Shown: positions 8,472 through 20,170, counted from the first letter of the stretch. The stretch: 64,000 nucleotides of DNA from Corythucha ciliata (GCA_038030265.1 CM075937.1:19592001-19656000), one strand, 5' to 3'. Notes: generated by a model not told the origin, from the letters alone. Numbers and translations: made by a program.

Positions 8472-11400
8472 GAATCGCCAGTAAAACACCATCGCCGAAC
8501 TTCACTTGAAACTTCTCTGTTGCAGTTTCCTTTCCTACCGTTAATAAAATGTTGCGAACGTTTTTTTCGGACAAAGTGAAAAACCCTTTGTCGGCGAAAG
8601 CAAAATGAGTTTTTAGACGGGACGCTAATTCATATTTCTTAACCCATTACGGTTGTCAGTTATAACGAGGAAAAGTGTAATAGGCAGATTATTATGGGAA
8701 GTGTCAAAATTGGAGCTGCTGTATAGGGCGAATAGTGGTTTGCCCCATCCTCTCACACCCGTAAATCCACCCATTTCATTAAAGAGTTAACAGGACTCAA
8801 ATGAGGAAAGTGAAACAAAAATATGGCCTACATTTCTTACGATTTTTTTTTCTTCTTTTAATATTCTAAACAAAAAAAAATCGAAAAAAGTGACTTGTCA
8901 TCTCCTGAGCTTTCTAACTGTGGCGTCGAAGAACTGAATTGGACGGTTTAGGGTTGGCGGCGGGCGGTGGGGGGGAAGTAGTGAAAGAAGAATTACTTTA
9001 TGAACCTAAAAAAAGGATTAGTTGCAAAAAGTGACGACGCAAGTCTTGTTCTTGAAGATTACTTCAAAAGATACCCTAAAAATGTCGTACTATTTTTTTA
9101 AAAAATGTTTTAGTTGGGATCATCCTTCTTAGCTTGTCGTTTACCAAGCTAGTTTGACACACCGAACCATTATTTTCATGTCGCGTAGAATGAGTGCTTC
9201 ATTATTAACTCTGTTCTGGTACTGCGTTGAATTCTAAAGATCTCAATAACCCTTGTGACCCGCTAATTTATAGAGTCAGCATACAAGTAGGTGATTCACC
9301 AGTATAAGAAAGCGAAAAAGTGATGCATTCTTCGTGTCTTCTTGAAAAAAAAAAAAACACTTTTAATTTCGTGTTGGTATTTATTTCACTATATCAATCT
9401 ACGAAGCCGATTCAATCAAACTCGTTTACCTAGGCGCATCCAAGGGAATCTAATTGTCTCTTTTTTCCCCCTCAAGATTGACCCGTGCAAAGATCATTAG
9501 TGTGTACGTACATAATCTGTAATCAGTTATAAATCACTGGAGACGAAGAAGGGATCCATCAATCATTTATTACTTAAATTAGTAAATTAAACATGTTCTG
9601 GAATGGAGTACAACGGAGCCTTTGTTCGACGAAAAGGCATCTTTTTGTTCGATCAGGCAATGGCAAAGGTCAACCCGAGTGAATTAATTATCTTTCTTTT
9701 GCCCGAGGTAATCAGACCGAAATTTACGTCTCAAACATTCTTTTTAAAGTAGGGATACAATAATAGTTCCTCTTTTTTTCAGGATGTTTTTTCTATTTAT
9801 TGTAGGGAACTTGGCCATTTTTTTTTAAAACGCCTGACTGCGGGTGAACCTGTTTCTCACTCCGGACGAAGATTAATGGCTTGTAAGAGCGGAGAGCAAT
9901 AGTTCTCACAGGCACCAAGGGACCTCCCCGGGTCACGTTCGGTATAATTGTTCTAAATGGTCACTTCGTGGCATTGATGACACACCGTTCATAGCATGAA
10001 CAGAGAGAGAGAGAGAAAAAAAGACACCAAGTTCCAGGAGGGCGGGTTTTAGTAGATTGATACCAATTTTCGGCAAAGTATAGACCTAGAATTATTCCAT
10101 TACAAATAAATAAGCAACTTTACAAACTAATAATTTTATAAATTGGGAGAAAAGGGATGGAAATGTATTTAAAAGATTCGCGGTTAGAAAACAGTTTTAA
10201 AGTCACGTTCCTTTGTTGATAAGACACTTTTAAGGTAATTCCAAACATAAATAGTGCCGCTGCTTAGATTTTTTTTTCCATATATGGCGATGGATAGCGA
10301 TGAAGAGTGGTTGGGTAGTGGGAGGGGGGGTTAATGTGGGATAAAAAAAAATAAACTGGGGACCCCGCGGCACTGCAATCCAATCGGAATGGAAGGGAAT
10401 TAGCTTTTAATAAACTGTATATTGACAGGAATGACGTCAGGCTGAAGATTACTTGCCGATAAACCAGCAGTTAGTGGAGCATTAAGAAGAAAACTTAGGT
10501 ACAGAGGGGGTGTGGGGTGGGGACTTGTCAAGTGGAAAAAATGCGAGTTCACTAACGTTGCACCGACTAGGTTAAAAGAGAGGATCACCGAGCATGTAAA
10601 TATAGCATTTTTTTGTTGATGAACTTTTCTCTCCTACCGCTCTTTCCTCGGCTGACCGTTAATTAACGATGTTTTCTATTGGAAGCAATTAAGGGATTTA
10701 GTTTTCAGCATTCTAAAATAGAAAGATTAAGGATAAGAGAGTAAATCAATGACGAAATTATATTTGGCACAAGCGGAACTATCCTTTTGACGATGAGTCA
10801 CCTGGTAATTTATTCTCCCCGCCGACTATTACACTGCTCTTCACCCTTCCGACCGGTCTTGATGGCGTTGTACATGAGTCGAATTTGGCCCCTGACCCCC
10901 TGCGCTGCTCACGAAGTTACGAAGTAACAAAAACGTTCATTTTTTTTGGCATAAGTGTCGCCAGCCATTGTGCTAGAATGAGGCAGTCCTGTCAAAAAAC
11001 AGTGAAGTTATAGGGGAGAAACCCTTTCAGCGGTTCGTCCGATTGGAAATCAGTTATGATTTTCGGATATTCCCCCCATGTACAAAACACCCTGGATGCA
11101 CGGATTCTTCCAATTTTCAATTTTAGCAATTTAACCGCCGCGTGCTCATCTCACACCGATTTTAGTTCGACGCTGCTTACGAGTCTTCTTAGAGCCACTA
11201 CTATACACTGGTGAACCTCGGATTGGTGCCTGACAAGGCTAAAAAGCACCTGAGAAGGCGTTGCGTCCCTTTGGAGGGAGACAGGGCCGCGGTTATAGAG
11301 AGAATATTCGGGCCCAGGTATTGAACTCAAAGACGGCCTTCCTCCCACCCCCACCACACAGCATCAGAAAATAGGTCAGATAAGGGCCGTGGACGGCCTA

Positions 11401-11689
11401 GGTACTGGCCACATCTTAAGGAGATCCCCGGAGAGAGAGCATCAAAAAATAGTTCATAGTCTGTCCACTTAGTGATGTACTCTCGAACGGGTTGCTTCAT
11501 TTCGATAGTCCGATTTGTTCACTCCCACCAAAAATATTTAAAGAATGCCTAAAAACTCAAGTTCAGTTGTACTTCCATACGCTGAAGATGGCGAGCAGCC
11601 GAAACCGGTTCGTTTTTTACGCACCTCAATGAGGGAAGACAGACAATGTAGGCTCCTACGGCTACAGCTTTATACGAGTACGTGCATTA
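8472..11689. other. gene-free region
   Basis: About 3.2 kb of AT-rich DNA without a frame or splice structure I can support. It holds scattered poly-A/T tracts and a (GA)n run near 10001-10013. I recognise no promoter or RNA gene. Confidence 0.5.
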
Positions 11690-11960
11690 CCTACCAACCC
11701 TCGTACTTTAAGCGATCTTACTAACAATATCAAGAATGCGATCTCCTGCCACAATGACCAAACTAACAAATCCTCAAACCGCAAGATGCGCGGACCACAA
11801 AAATTGCCCACCTCAAAATGTTCAAAACCACAAAATGCTCGGAAGTCTCTGACCAAAAATAAAGCTTGAACCACAAAAATCCCTAACCATAAAATGTCTT
11901 TACCACAAAAATTCAATGCACAGAAAGTTCTAACCACGCGAAGCTCAAATCACAAGATGT
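11690..11960. repeat. degenerate short tandem repeat, AACCACAAAATGC-like
   Basis: Irregular repeats of accacaaaatg / accacaaaaat roughly every 20-26 bp. The open frame on the minus strand here is a by-product of the repeat. Confidence 0.6.
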
Positions 11961-12010
11961 CCCATCCGCCAAATGCTTGACACCCCCCCCCCCGCAGTGG
12001 TGTACTAAAA

Positions 12011-12086
12011 TTGAAGTGATAAATTTAATTAAACTGATGTTATCCGGACGACTTGGAAATTCAAAGCCTAACACAATTCGAGCTTC
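12011..12086 (-). repeat. 75-bp repeat, copy 1, downstream of tRNA-like unit
   Basis: Matches 12317-12391 at roughly 92% over 76 bases in direct orientation. It follows the tRNA-like unit and its T6 stretch on the minus strand, like the tail of a tRNA-derived SINE. Confidence 0.85.
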
Positions 12087-12089
12087 GAG

Positions 12090-12095
12090 AAAAAA
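12090..12095 (-). terminator. T6 Pol III terminator after the tRNA-Ala-like unit
   Basis: Six Ts on the minus strand begin four bases after the tRNA-like 3' end, enough to stop RNA polymerase III. Confidence 0.55.
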
Positions 12096-12098
12096 TGG

Positions 12099-12171
12099 GC
12101 TCCCCGGCGGGATTTGAACCCGCAACCTCTGGCATGCTAGACCAATGCGCTGCCAATCGCGCCACGGGGAC
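12099..12171 (-). tRNA. tRNA-Ala(AGC)-like gene or tRNA-derived SINE head
   Basis: 73 nt fold as a cloverleaf. The acceptor is GUCCCCG/CGGGGAG (first pair G-G mismatched). The D stem is GCGC/GCGC. The anticodon stem UUGGU/GCCAG has loop CUAGCAU (anticodon AGC, alanine). The T stem is GCGGG/CCCGC with loop UUCAAAU. There is no encoded CCA. The mismatched first pair, and two copies of a 75-bp sequence on either side, argue that this may be the head of a SINE rather than a working tRNA gene. Confidence 0.6.
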
Positions 12172-12316
12172 CCACTTGGGAGACGCAGAGGGGGGAATGA
12201 GCATAGCTAAACCCCACCCAGGGCCATTGTTTCTCGAATCTCTAGGCGTTTCTCCTGATCGGTAACCCACGTACGGTAGATAGGATACGAGGGATGATTC
12301 TGTCACCGGTATTTAA

Positions 12317-12391
12317 TTGAAGTGATAAATTAATTAAACTTATGTTATCCGGACGAATTGGAAAGGCAAAGCCTAACATAATTCGAGCTTC
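12317..12391 (-). repeat. 75-bp repeat, copy 2, upstream of tRNA-like unit
   Basis: Direct copy of 12011-12086. Together the two flank about 230 bp containing the tRNA-like unit. Confidence 0.85.
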
Positions 12392-12399
12392 TTCGTGGC

Positions 12400-14040
12400 C
12401 CGGGGTGGAAGGATGTATGCCCCTCAATCTCCAAATACAAGTAATTTATTTTTAATTTGCGTTCAATTATTGCTTTTTAAAATGTTAACCATGAACAGTA
12501 TGGGACTTGCTGCTAATTGGCGAGTTTCCCCATGCTTCAGCCGCGATGAATAAGCACATTTACTCAATTTTAGCCGAGAATTTTCTCAAATTGATCCGCG
12601 AATAAGCGTTTTTGGCTGATGAGCGTTTCACGTCAACTTTAGCTGTGAATTAACAGTTTTTTTTTCCGGCAGCAAACCAGCGCTTTATCACTAATTTAGC
12701 CGCGAATAAGTGGTTTTTCTCCGTTTTAACCGCGTATCAGCGGAGTTTCTCAAATGTATCTGCGCCTTTTCTCAGTTACAGGTACAAATTAAAGATTTTT
12801 TTCACTTACGAAATAGTTCTTTTCTTAATTTTGCCGTGATTTAGCGCTTTTTCTCAAAGTTTTGCCGCACGTATCTTGTCTTTTATTCGATTCTTGCCGC
12901 GTATAAGCGCTTGTGTCAATATTAGCCACGAATTATTTCTCAGTTGTAATCGAGAATTACCGTTCTTACTCTATTGTAGCTACGAATCTGCGGTTTTTTT
13001 TTTTTCAAATTGATCCGTGAATTGGCGTTTTTCTTTATTTTAGCAGCAATTTAGCGCTTTTACTCAATTTCAGCCGCTTATTAGCGGATTTTCTCATATT
13101 GATCCACGAATTAGCATTTTTCTCTATTTTAGACCTTGCACTCCTTCTCAAGCTTAACAGCAATATTGATCGCTTTTACTCCATGTAATCCGGGATTTTA
13201 ATGATTTTTCTCTGTTTAAGCCACGTATTAGCAGGTTTACTCAAATAGATCCACGTGAATAAGCGTTTGTCATTTTAGCCACTGTTTTGGAGAGAAAACA
13301 GCTGTCTAAAGTTCCATTTTAGCCCCTGTTTTGAAAGTAAGTGAAACTGAGGTTATCAGACTGTTTCACCGCGGGTTCCACAGCCTTTCCATTTCTCAGT
13401 GAGTGAGATGTGTGTTGTCGACGTCATGAAAGGTGTTCGCGATGATGGAGGAATTCGTCCTTCACTTTTTTCTCACTGACCCAACGGACAAGTTCGCAAC
13501 TTTCTGCTAAAGTCGCGCGAAAAAAAGCGTATAAAACACGAGGAAAAGTGGATTTTACCTGCTCGTATTTTTTCAGTGAAAACTTGCCGGTAAAATCACA
13601 CTTTATCCACTCGTTGTATAATATACCTACTATTTCTCCACGATTATATATACTGTTTTTTCTCAATTTATTCGCGAAGTTGCCCCGAGAAACCACGAGT
13701 AGGCGTTTTCTCATTATTAGCTGGGCGTGCTGAGCGATTGTTCACTGATTTTTTCTCAATTTCATAGCCGCGACTTTGGGTTTTTTCTCAATAAGAGTCG
13801 CGAATTAGAGGTATCCCTCAATTTTGAGCCGCCAATAGGTGGTTTTTACCGCCGTTTGCCACGAATTGACGCTTTTTTGCTATTTAGCAAAAAAGTTTCT
13901 CCCAATATTACGACATTTTAAGTAGTTTTTTTAAGAATTTTTTTAACCCCTAATTCCCGTTTTACTTTAAAACAATTACCAGAAAACTGAATTTTCACAA
14001 CGAAACTACCGATTTCACCCCAAAAAACTAAATAAAAAAT
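12400..14040. repeat. decayed ~30-bp minisatellite, reverse orientation
   Basis: Degenerate units of the form cgaattagcgctttttctcaattttagccg recur through the stretch about every 28-33 bp. The same unit occurs in the opposite orientation at 39.9-42.0 kb and elsewhere. No coding sequence; the ORFs at 13.4-13.9 kb are repeat translations. Confidence 0.8.
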
Positions 14041-14049
14041 AGTGGTTTT

Positions 14050-14700
14050 ACCTCTGAACTAAAAATGTCGTCAGTTTTTTCAATACAGACTCTTTTCGCG
14101 TAAACTAATCTGTTTTGGAGAAAACGTCAGTTTTGGAGTGATTGTCGCTTTTTGGGTGGAATTGACCACCAGTTACAAGGTAAAAATGTCAGTATAGGTG
14201 CGTCACGTGAGTTTTTACGATAAAATCGTAAGAGTTTAAAAGTTAAACACGTCATTTTGAGGCAAAATCGCCAGTGTTGTAGTGACCTTTTTTGGGGTAT
14301 CACTTCAGCTTTGGCGAGTAATTGTCTGTTTTGGGTGTAATCTCGTCTTATTAGGGGACAAATCGTCAGAATTTGTGGTAAATTTTCAGTGTTGTGTTAA
14401 ATTCGTCAGACTTTTTCAAAGCAGAGTTGTAATAGTTTCGGCGTAAAATCATCCGTTTTGGGGAAAGCATCAGTTATGGAGTGAAATTGTCAGTTTTGGA
14501 CTAAAAATGTCCAGTTTTGGGGTGGTACCGTCTAAGGGCAAGGGGTATAACGTGAGTTTTTTTTATGAAATCGTTATTTTGTGGTTAAAACCTTCAGTTT
14601 TAGGTAATTCGGCCAGTTTTTGTTGTGAAACCATCGGAAGAACACTTCAGGTTTGGAGTAAAATCGTCAGTTAGAGTCAATTTTGGCCTTATAAATCCCA
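14050..14700. repeat. decayed ~20-bp repeat, GTAAAATCGTCAGTTTTGG type
   Basis: Units containing cgtcagttttgg spaced about 20-22 bp with many indels. It is the reverse complement of the family at 30.0-31.1 and 36.1-37.3 kb. Confidence 0.75.
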
Positions 14701-15240
14701 TATTTTCATAATTTATTTCCTTTCAAAACCTAATTTCGTGAATTTGGCTCATTTCAACCACAATTTCACTGATGTTGGTTATTTTACGGTCGCACGGCTT
14801 TGAGCAATTCGAAAAGCTAACATCGAAAAAATAAATTTCGTGATTTTGGCCGCTTAAACCCAAATTTGACTGAGAGTTTTTGCTCTCTCATAACCAATAT
14901 CGTTGATTTTGCTTCTTCATCAAAACCCAATTTAATGAATTTTTCCTATTTCAAACCGTAATTTCGCGTACTTTTTTTAAAAGCAAATTTCATGTCCTTA
15001 GCTTTTTTAAAAAATCAATTTTGCTAGTTCGAAAAACAAATCTAGCTCTTACGAAAAGCAAACTCATGAATTTGGCTCGATCAATCACAAAATTTAGACC
15101 CACGTTCGCGGTCTTTCGTTCTTTCAAAACATAATTCGCGGATTTGGCTCATTCAAAACCCATAATTTCATAGTTTTGGCTCTTTCAAACCCAAATTTTC
15201 GTGGTTTTCGTTTTTTCAAAACCTAATTTCCTACCTGAAA
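14700..15240. repeat. decayed ~30-bp repeat, TTGGCTCTTTCAAAACCCAATTTC type
   Basis: Degenerate units with aatttcgtgattttggctc.ttcaaaacc. The same family is inverted at 25.4-26.9 kb, where the junction to the next segment also matches, which makes this part of the inverted duplication. Confidence 0.75.
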
Positions 15241-15480
15241 CGCTAAAGCGGTCCTTTTGGTGGTCCTGCTGTAACATCAAACTGATCGACGATTACTTCT
15301 TGTATTTAGGCGTCCTGCTTTTTTGTCCTACTTTCCGTCGAAAGCGTCCTACTATTGTCCCACTTGTCATACCAGGCGTCCTCGGAAACCACTTTTACAT
15401 CTGTTCACCCTACCGGGGTTCCGCGGTCACTAAGAAAGAGTCCCGAAACTCAAATTTTTCGCTGAAACAAAAGGCCTAAA
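15240..15480. repeat. inverted-duplication segment C (partner 25490-25640)
   Basis: Includes a ccaggcgtcctcggaaacca block and acatctgttcaccctac, whose reverse complements occur at 25490-25545. No gene. Confidence 0.75.
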
Positions 15481-15589
15481 AACTGGCAATATCTTGAGAA
15501 TGAAAACCGGAAACTAGCAATTTTGCGGGTATGTAGACAACGTTACATTTTCGCATATACATATTTAGCTCCGAATATGATGTAATTTT

Positions 15590-16020
15590 GCAGTCGTTTC
15601 TCTCAATTTTAGATTTAAATGAGCGTTTTTTCTCAACTTTAACTGTAAATTGGCGCTATTATCCCAATAATACCACGAATTAGCGATGTTTATCAATTGT
15701 AGCAGCAATTTGGTGAATTACGGTAACAAAGGTGCCTCCGAAAACTGTGACTTGGAGTTTCTTAATTTTAGTCGTGAGTTAGTGCATGATTTTCTCCATT
15801 TCAACCTCTAATTAGTGCTTTTTCTCAAATTTTAGCCGTGAATAGCGATTTTTTCCACTTTAAGTCATGAATTAGCGCTTTTTCTCTATATACATATATC
15901 AGCCACAGAGTTGCCACCAGAAACCTCGAGTTAGCGTTTTCTCAATTTCAGCTGTAAATGAGGAATTTTTCTCAATTGCGTAGCCGCGAAAATGCTATAC
16001 GTTTTAATTTTAGCTACGCA
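15590..16020. repeat. decayed ~30-bp minisatellite, reverse orientation
   Basis: Same unit as at 12.4-14.0 kb (ttagcgctttttctcaatttta). It ends at the TTA target site of the MITE. Confidence 0.75.
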
Positions 16021-16118
16021 TTAAGCCAGGTTCATACCTATCATGCACGCTTCCGATCCGACACCGATCATGCATGTCGTATCGGAGACTGTGGAAACCC
16101 TCGTAACGGTTAGACTAT

Positions 16119-18653
16119 CACTTTCCAGGGTGCAGGAGCGAGGAGGTCGTGCCACTGAGGGGCGGAAAAGAGGACGAAGAGGAGTGCAATAGATGCGACG
16201 TGGTGATCTCAAGGGAGCGATTCAACTGGGCACTCAGCTCCATGGGACCCTACAAGGCAGCAGGATTGGACGGAATACACCCGTGTGCCATCCAGCATGC
16301 CGGGGGAGGCTTCAGGAGAGACTAAGACGACTCTTCGTCAGGTGCCTGGCAGCCAGGAAAGTACCCACGGCCTGGAAACGGGTGAGAGTTGTTTTTATTC
16401 CTAAAGGTGGCGGGAAGCATGCCAAAGCGGAGGATTTTAGGCCCATTAGTGTAAGCAGTGTACTTTTAAGACTGATGGAAAGGATAATTGAATTATACAT
16501 GAGGGAATCATTGGCTACTGGGGGAGTGATCCACCAGAACCAGCATGCGTACACGGCGGGGAAGTCGACCGACTCGGCCCTCCACGACTTACTGGGGAGG
16601 GTGGAGGGGTCGGTGGCCCAGAAAGAGTACGCGTTGGCTCTTTTTTTGGATATTGAAGGGGCTTTTAATAGGGTACATAGGGAGTGTATTGTGGCAACTC
16701 TAGAGCACTTTGGGGTGGAGACGAGGCTGATTCAATGGATAGACTACTCGCTGAGTCATAGGTGGGTGGTCGCTAAGGTGGGCGGCGATAGGGTGGAAAA
16801 ACGAGCCGCCAGTAGGGGGGTGCCCCAGGGCTCAAGTCTCTCACCTCTTCTCTGGATACTTGTGGTAGATAGTATTATAAGGAAATTAGAGGAAAAGGGC
16901 TATTATGCGCAATTTTTTGCGGATGACGGAGCCATAGTGGTTAGGGGGAAAGACTTATCCACACTGTGTTCTCTCATGAGGGGGGCGGTGGGGATAGTCG
17001 AGGCATGGTGTAGGCCTAGGGGTCTCACAATAAACCCTAGTAAGATGAAAATGGTGTTGTTCACTCACAAGAGAAAAAGGGAGGGATGGCAATCAATCCA
17101 CTTTCGGGGAGAGGCCATCGCTCTCTCAAAACAGGTTAAATACTTGGGAGTCATATTGGATGAGAAGTTAAGGTGGAAGGAACACGTAGACAGCGTTTAT
17201 AAGAAAGCTGTGGTGGCCTTTCACCAATGTAGACAAATCGTGGGGAAGACCTGGGGCCTGAAACCACGGGTCATGAAGTGGATATACACAGGAATCATCC
17301 GACCGCGCATCCTGCACGGCGCGGTCGCATGGTGGAGATGGATAGAGAAGGGCGGGGGGGGGCGGATAGGCTCGCAAAAATACAAAGGCTTGCTTGCCTG
17401 GCGATTTTGGGGCCATTCCGGACAACCCCTACGAGGGCCATGGAAAGATTACTAGGCCTGAAGCCCTTGGACATTGAAGTCAGGGGTCGGGCACTTGAAG
17501 TTGCCTACAGGTTGAGATGCCAGGGAGGCCTAAAGCGGGCCAGGCTGGGCCAATGGGACTGGGAAGGGGAACTAAACAGAGTATCCCCGTCCTCGGCACT
17601 TAGACCGGATTACGTAGTTAAAAGGAATGACTTCTCGACCAAAATCCAGCAGAGAGTCATTATGAGAGAGGAAGGTTGGGAATCCCGGCAAGGGGAGCTG
17701 GTGTGTTATACGGACGGCTCCAAGAAGGGTCAGGAAGGGCCGACCGGAGCTGGAATTTTCGTGCCGGAGCTGGGGGTGGAAATAAGTATCCCGCCAGGGG
17801 GACACACCACAGTTTTCCAGGCCGAGGTGGTAGCGATCGATGCCTGTATTCGGGAGCTACTGAAGCGGAAAGTGACAGGTAGGGCGATCGGTATCTACTC
17901 TGATAGCAGGGCGGCGCTGGGGGCGATCACCAAACCCGTGGTGGACTCAGCGGCCGTGGCGAGTTGCAGAGTAGGGATACGGGACATCCAGGGTGAAGGG
18001 AACTCCCTAACGTTGGGATGGATCCCGGGTCATAGAGGATGGCAGGGAAATGAAAAAGCAGACGAGCTGGCCAAGCGTGGCGCGGACCAGCCGGTAATAG
18101 GACCTGAACCATCGGTGGGCATTGCCCGCAGGGTGGTCTTGAGGGAGATAAGGGCCTGGGCCAGTGACCAAGCTCTGAGGAGATGGCGGACTGAACCCGG
18201 GTGCCGGCAAGCAAAACTGGGAATCAATGAGGAAGACCAGGAAGCTTCGGCATGGTTGCTGGGACTAACACGGGTTAAGCTTAGGCGGATAGTAGGGATG
18301 TATACAGGGCATTACGCCCTTAATAGGCATTTGTCAATCATGGGGGCAGTAGGGGAGCCCGACTGCGAAAGGTGTGGGGAGGCTGAAGAAACCGCGGAGC
18401 ACGTCGTATGCGAGTGTGACGGCTACGCGGCGGCCAGATACACCATTTTTGGTGACGATAGGATACCCTTCCCCAGCTTCTCAAAGGAGAATGGGACCCG
18501 TCTCCTGAGTTTGCTGGAAAGGATAAATAGGTTTGAGGAGCCGTACTAGGCTCTCCCGAGTCCGGGCCCCAAGTGGGTATGGTGTATGGGCCGAAAGGCT
18601 TTTGGCACCTTCGGAGTCGGGAGACCGTCCGAGCCCTCAAAAAAAAAAAAAAA
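16119..18653 (+). mobile_element. 5'-truncated LINE with RNase H, poly-A tail
   Basis: A non-LTR retrotransposon. The target duplication AACGGTTAGACTAT lies at 16105-16118, and CGGTTAGACTAT follows the A15 tail at 18654-18665. The 5' end, including the apurinic endonuclease, is missing, typical of incomplete target-primed reverse transcription. The combination of RT, RNase H and a C-terminal CCHC motif fits the I/LOA-type superfamily. The exact clade needs a tree. Confidence 0.9.
16193..18549 (+). pseudogene. LINE reverse transcriptase and RNase H
   Basis: The RT frame (16193-17455) shows WKRVRVVFIPKGG, EDFRPISVSSVLLRLMERI, ALFLDIEGAFNRV, SRGVPQGSSLSPLLW and the catalytic FFADD box. The RNase H frame (17278-18549) shows YTDGSKKG (Asp), FQAEVVAIDACI (Glu), IYSDSRAAL (Asp) and WIPGHRGWQGNEKADELAKR (His, Asp), then a CERCGEAEETAEHVVCEC zinc motif. 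The switch between frames lies at a G9 tract near 17354-17362. A second shift sits at a G5 run near 16303, because the first RT finger (YKAAGLDGIHPCAIQ) is in another frame. Otherwise it is open over more than 700 codons, so the insertion is not ancient. RT and RNase H would copy the element RNA at the target. Confidence 0.9.
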
Positions 18654-18811
18654 CGGTTAGACTATATTTGGGTTGGAAAGGCAATCTGAGAGGGCAGAGA
18701 AGCGTAATAGCCGTCAATTATTCGGTATTACGCCTATTACGGTCGCCACACCTATCAAAAAATGCATGATCGGTGTCGGATCGCGCATGATAGGTGTGAA
18801 AAGGGCTTTAA

Positions 18812-19234
18812 CGGTTTTAACGCTGTGAATGAGCGAGTGAGCGAGTTATCTCGTTTGTCACTGGAATTAGCGGCCTGATTCGGCCGTGAAGTGATTTTGC
18901 GAAAACCGCAATTACCGTTTTTTTTTTTTCTGTGTAAAATCGGTTTCTCGCACGACAAGAGTTCTTGGTTTTTTGAGGGCAAAAGGCTCAGTTTTAATGC
19001 TATAATCAACCAGTTTGAAGGGGGAAAATTGACGATTTTTGAGTGTTGACGTGGTTTCGAACAAAGACGAGTACAAAGGCGAGTTGATGAACGACGGCAA
19101 GGACACGTCCGTCGACGGCTATACACGCCCTTGCCTCTCCGTACAACATTGTATTGCTTGGTATTGACTTGAAATTCAGGGTCGCATTTTGCAATTTTCG
19201 AACTAATTTTGTCCAATCAGATTCCGGATTATTG
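18812..19234. other. repeat-derived gene-free stretch
   Basis: Continues the host sequence after the MITE with decayed 30-mer traces. The minus-strand frames here end in poly-pyrimidine and show no domain. Confidence 0.5.
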
Positions 19235-19239
19235 AATGC

Positions 19240-19820
19240 ATCGACCAGGGGCGTATGTACGGGTGTACGGGGGGGATATGGCGCCCCCCCCCCCCAGAGC
19301 TTCAAGTATGCGAACGAGTAGTACCAACGCTCTAAAGAGCCTCATAACATCTCCAAAAATGAGCGTTTCTCGTTGATGTTACGTTTAGCATATTTTCTCG
19401 ACTTCAAGCAGCCCGAAAAGGTCCGCGTGCGTCCATGCTTCATTGAACTTCAGACCCCACGAAGTAGCGTACCGAGGTAGGAGCCAGGGGGGGGGGGCGC
19501 CCGAGAAGCTTAAATACGGAAAAATGAGGGTTTTTAGGTTATCCATGGATGTAGGTATGTGAAGAGGTCGGACGGTAGGACAGCGATTTGGCTACTTTCT
19601 ACAAATTCCTGTTCATCCGACCTGGAGAATACAACGATGCAAGTGATATCAGCAAAGTCTGTGGGCCGAATATTCGATTGAGCCCCCGAAACCGTTATTC
19701 TGGTGGCTCAAATTGAGAAAAATCACGACATCTTGAGGAAAATTCGCGGCCAAAAAGAGAAAATACACCGTGTCCCCAGTATCATTAGGTCCTAAAAACC
19801 CAGTAAAGTGCTAATCGGCA
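19240..19820. repeat. inverted-duplication segment A, left arm
   Basis: About 570 bp whose reverse complement lies at 24560-25100 with scattered substitutions and small indels. Diagnostic blocks include ggttatccatggatgtaggt and gccgaatattcgattgagcc. A fragment also appears near 51.29 kb, so the segment is a dispersed repeat as well. Confidence 0.88.
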
Positions 19821-19829
19821 ATTTGCAAC

Positions 19830-20170
19830 TTGCTGACGCGACAAAAATTGAAAAAATCGCTAATATTCGTGTCTATACCTGCAAAAAAGCGCTTATTCGT
19901 GGTCTTGCGACGCAACTTCCAGACTAAAATTGAGGAAAAATCGCTGATTCGCGGTGCATGGAGGCCATTCTACGAATAAATTGTGGAAATCAACGCAAAA
20001 GTGTTGTTTTTGGGCCAACCCCGCGGATAAAAATTGAAAAAACACGCTGTATTATTGGCAAAAAAAATACGCTTTCAGATTAAAATTGTACAAAAATGGC
20101 AAATTCACAACTGAAACTGCAAAAAATCGCCCTTTCGCGTATAAAAAAGGGAATACGATAGGGGCTAAAT
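19830..20170. repeat. decayed ~30-bp minisatellite
   Basis: Units such as aaaatcgctaat.ttcg.gg.. with 28-33 bp spacing. No gene. Confidence 0.6.

Larger units (their letters stand above)
16024..18807. mobile_element. PIF/Harbinger-like MITE split by a LINE
   Basis: Inverted termini of about 50 bp: the left end begins AGCCAGGTTCATACC and the right end, reverse-complemented, AGCCCTTTTCACACC. Both continue into CTATCATGC and GATCCGACACCGATCATGCAT blocks. TTA duplications lie at 16021-16023 and 18808-18810. Without the LINE and its target duplication the MITE is about 237 bp. The 3-bp TWA target and the GCCC..TTCACA end put it with the other small elements at 22.56, 36.32 and 51.80 kb. Confidence 0.8.

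Noticed and set aside
11160..11400. Possible second tRNA-derived unit (minus strand, gagttcaatacc as a B box)
   Set aside because: No A box or cloverleaf could be built around it.
15201..15479. 92-codon plus-strand frame
   Set aside because: Part of inverted-duplication segment C; the partner at 25.5 kb is not open in the same frame.
18338..18640. Minus-strand frames inside the LINE (up to 100 codons)
   Set aside because: Antisense shadows of the RNase H coding sequence.
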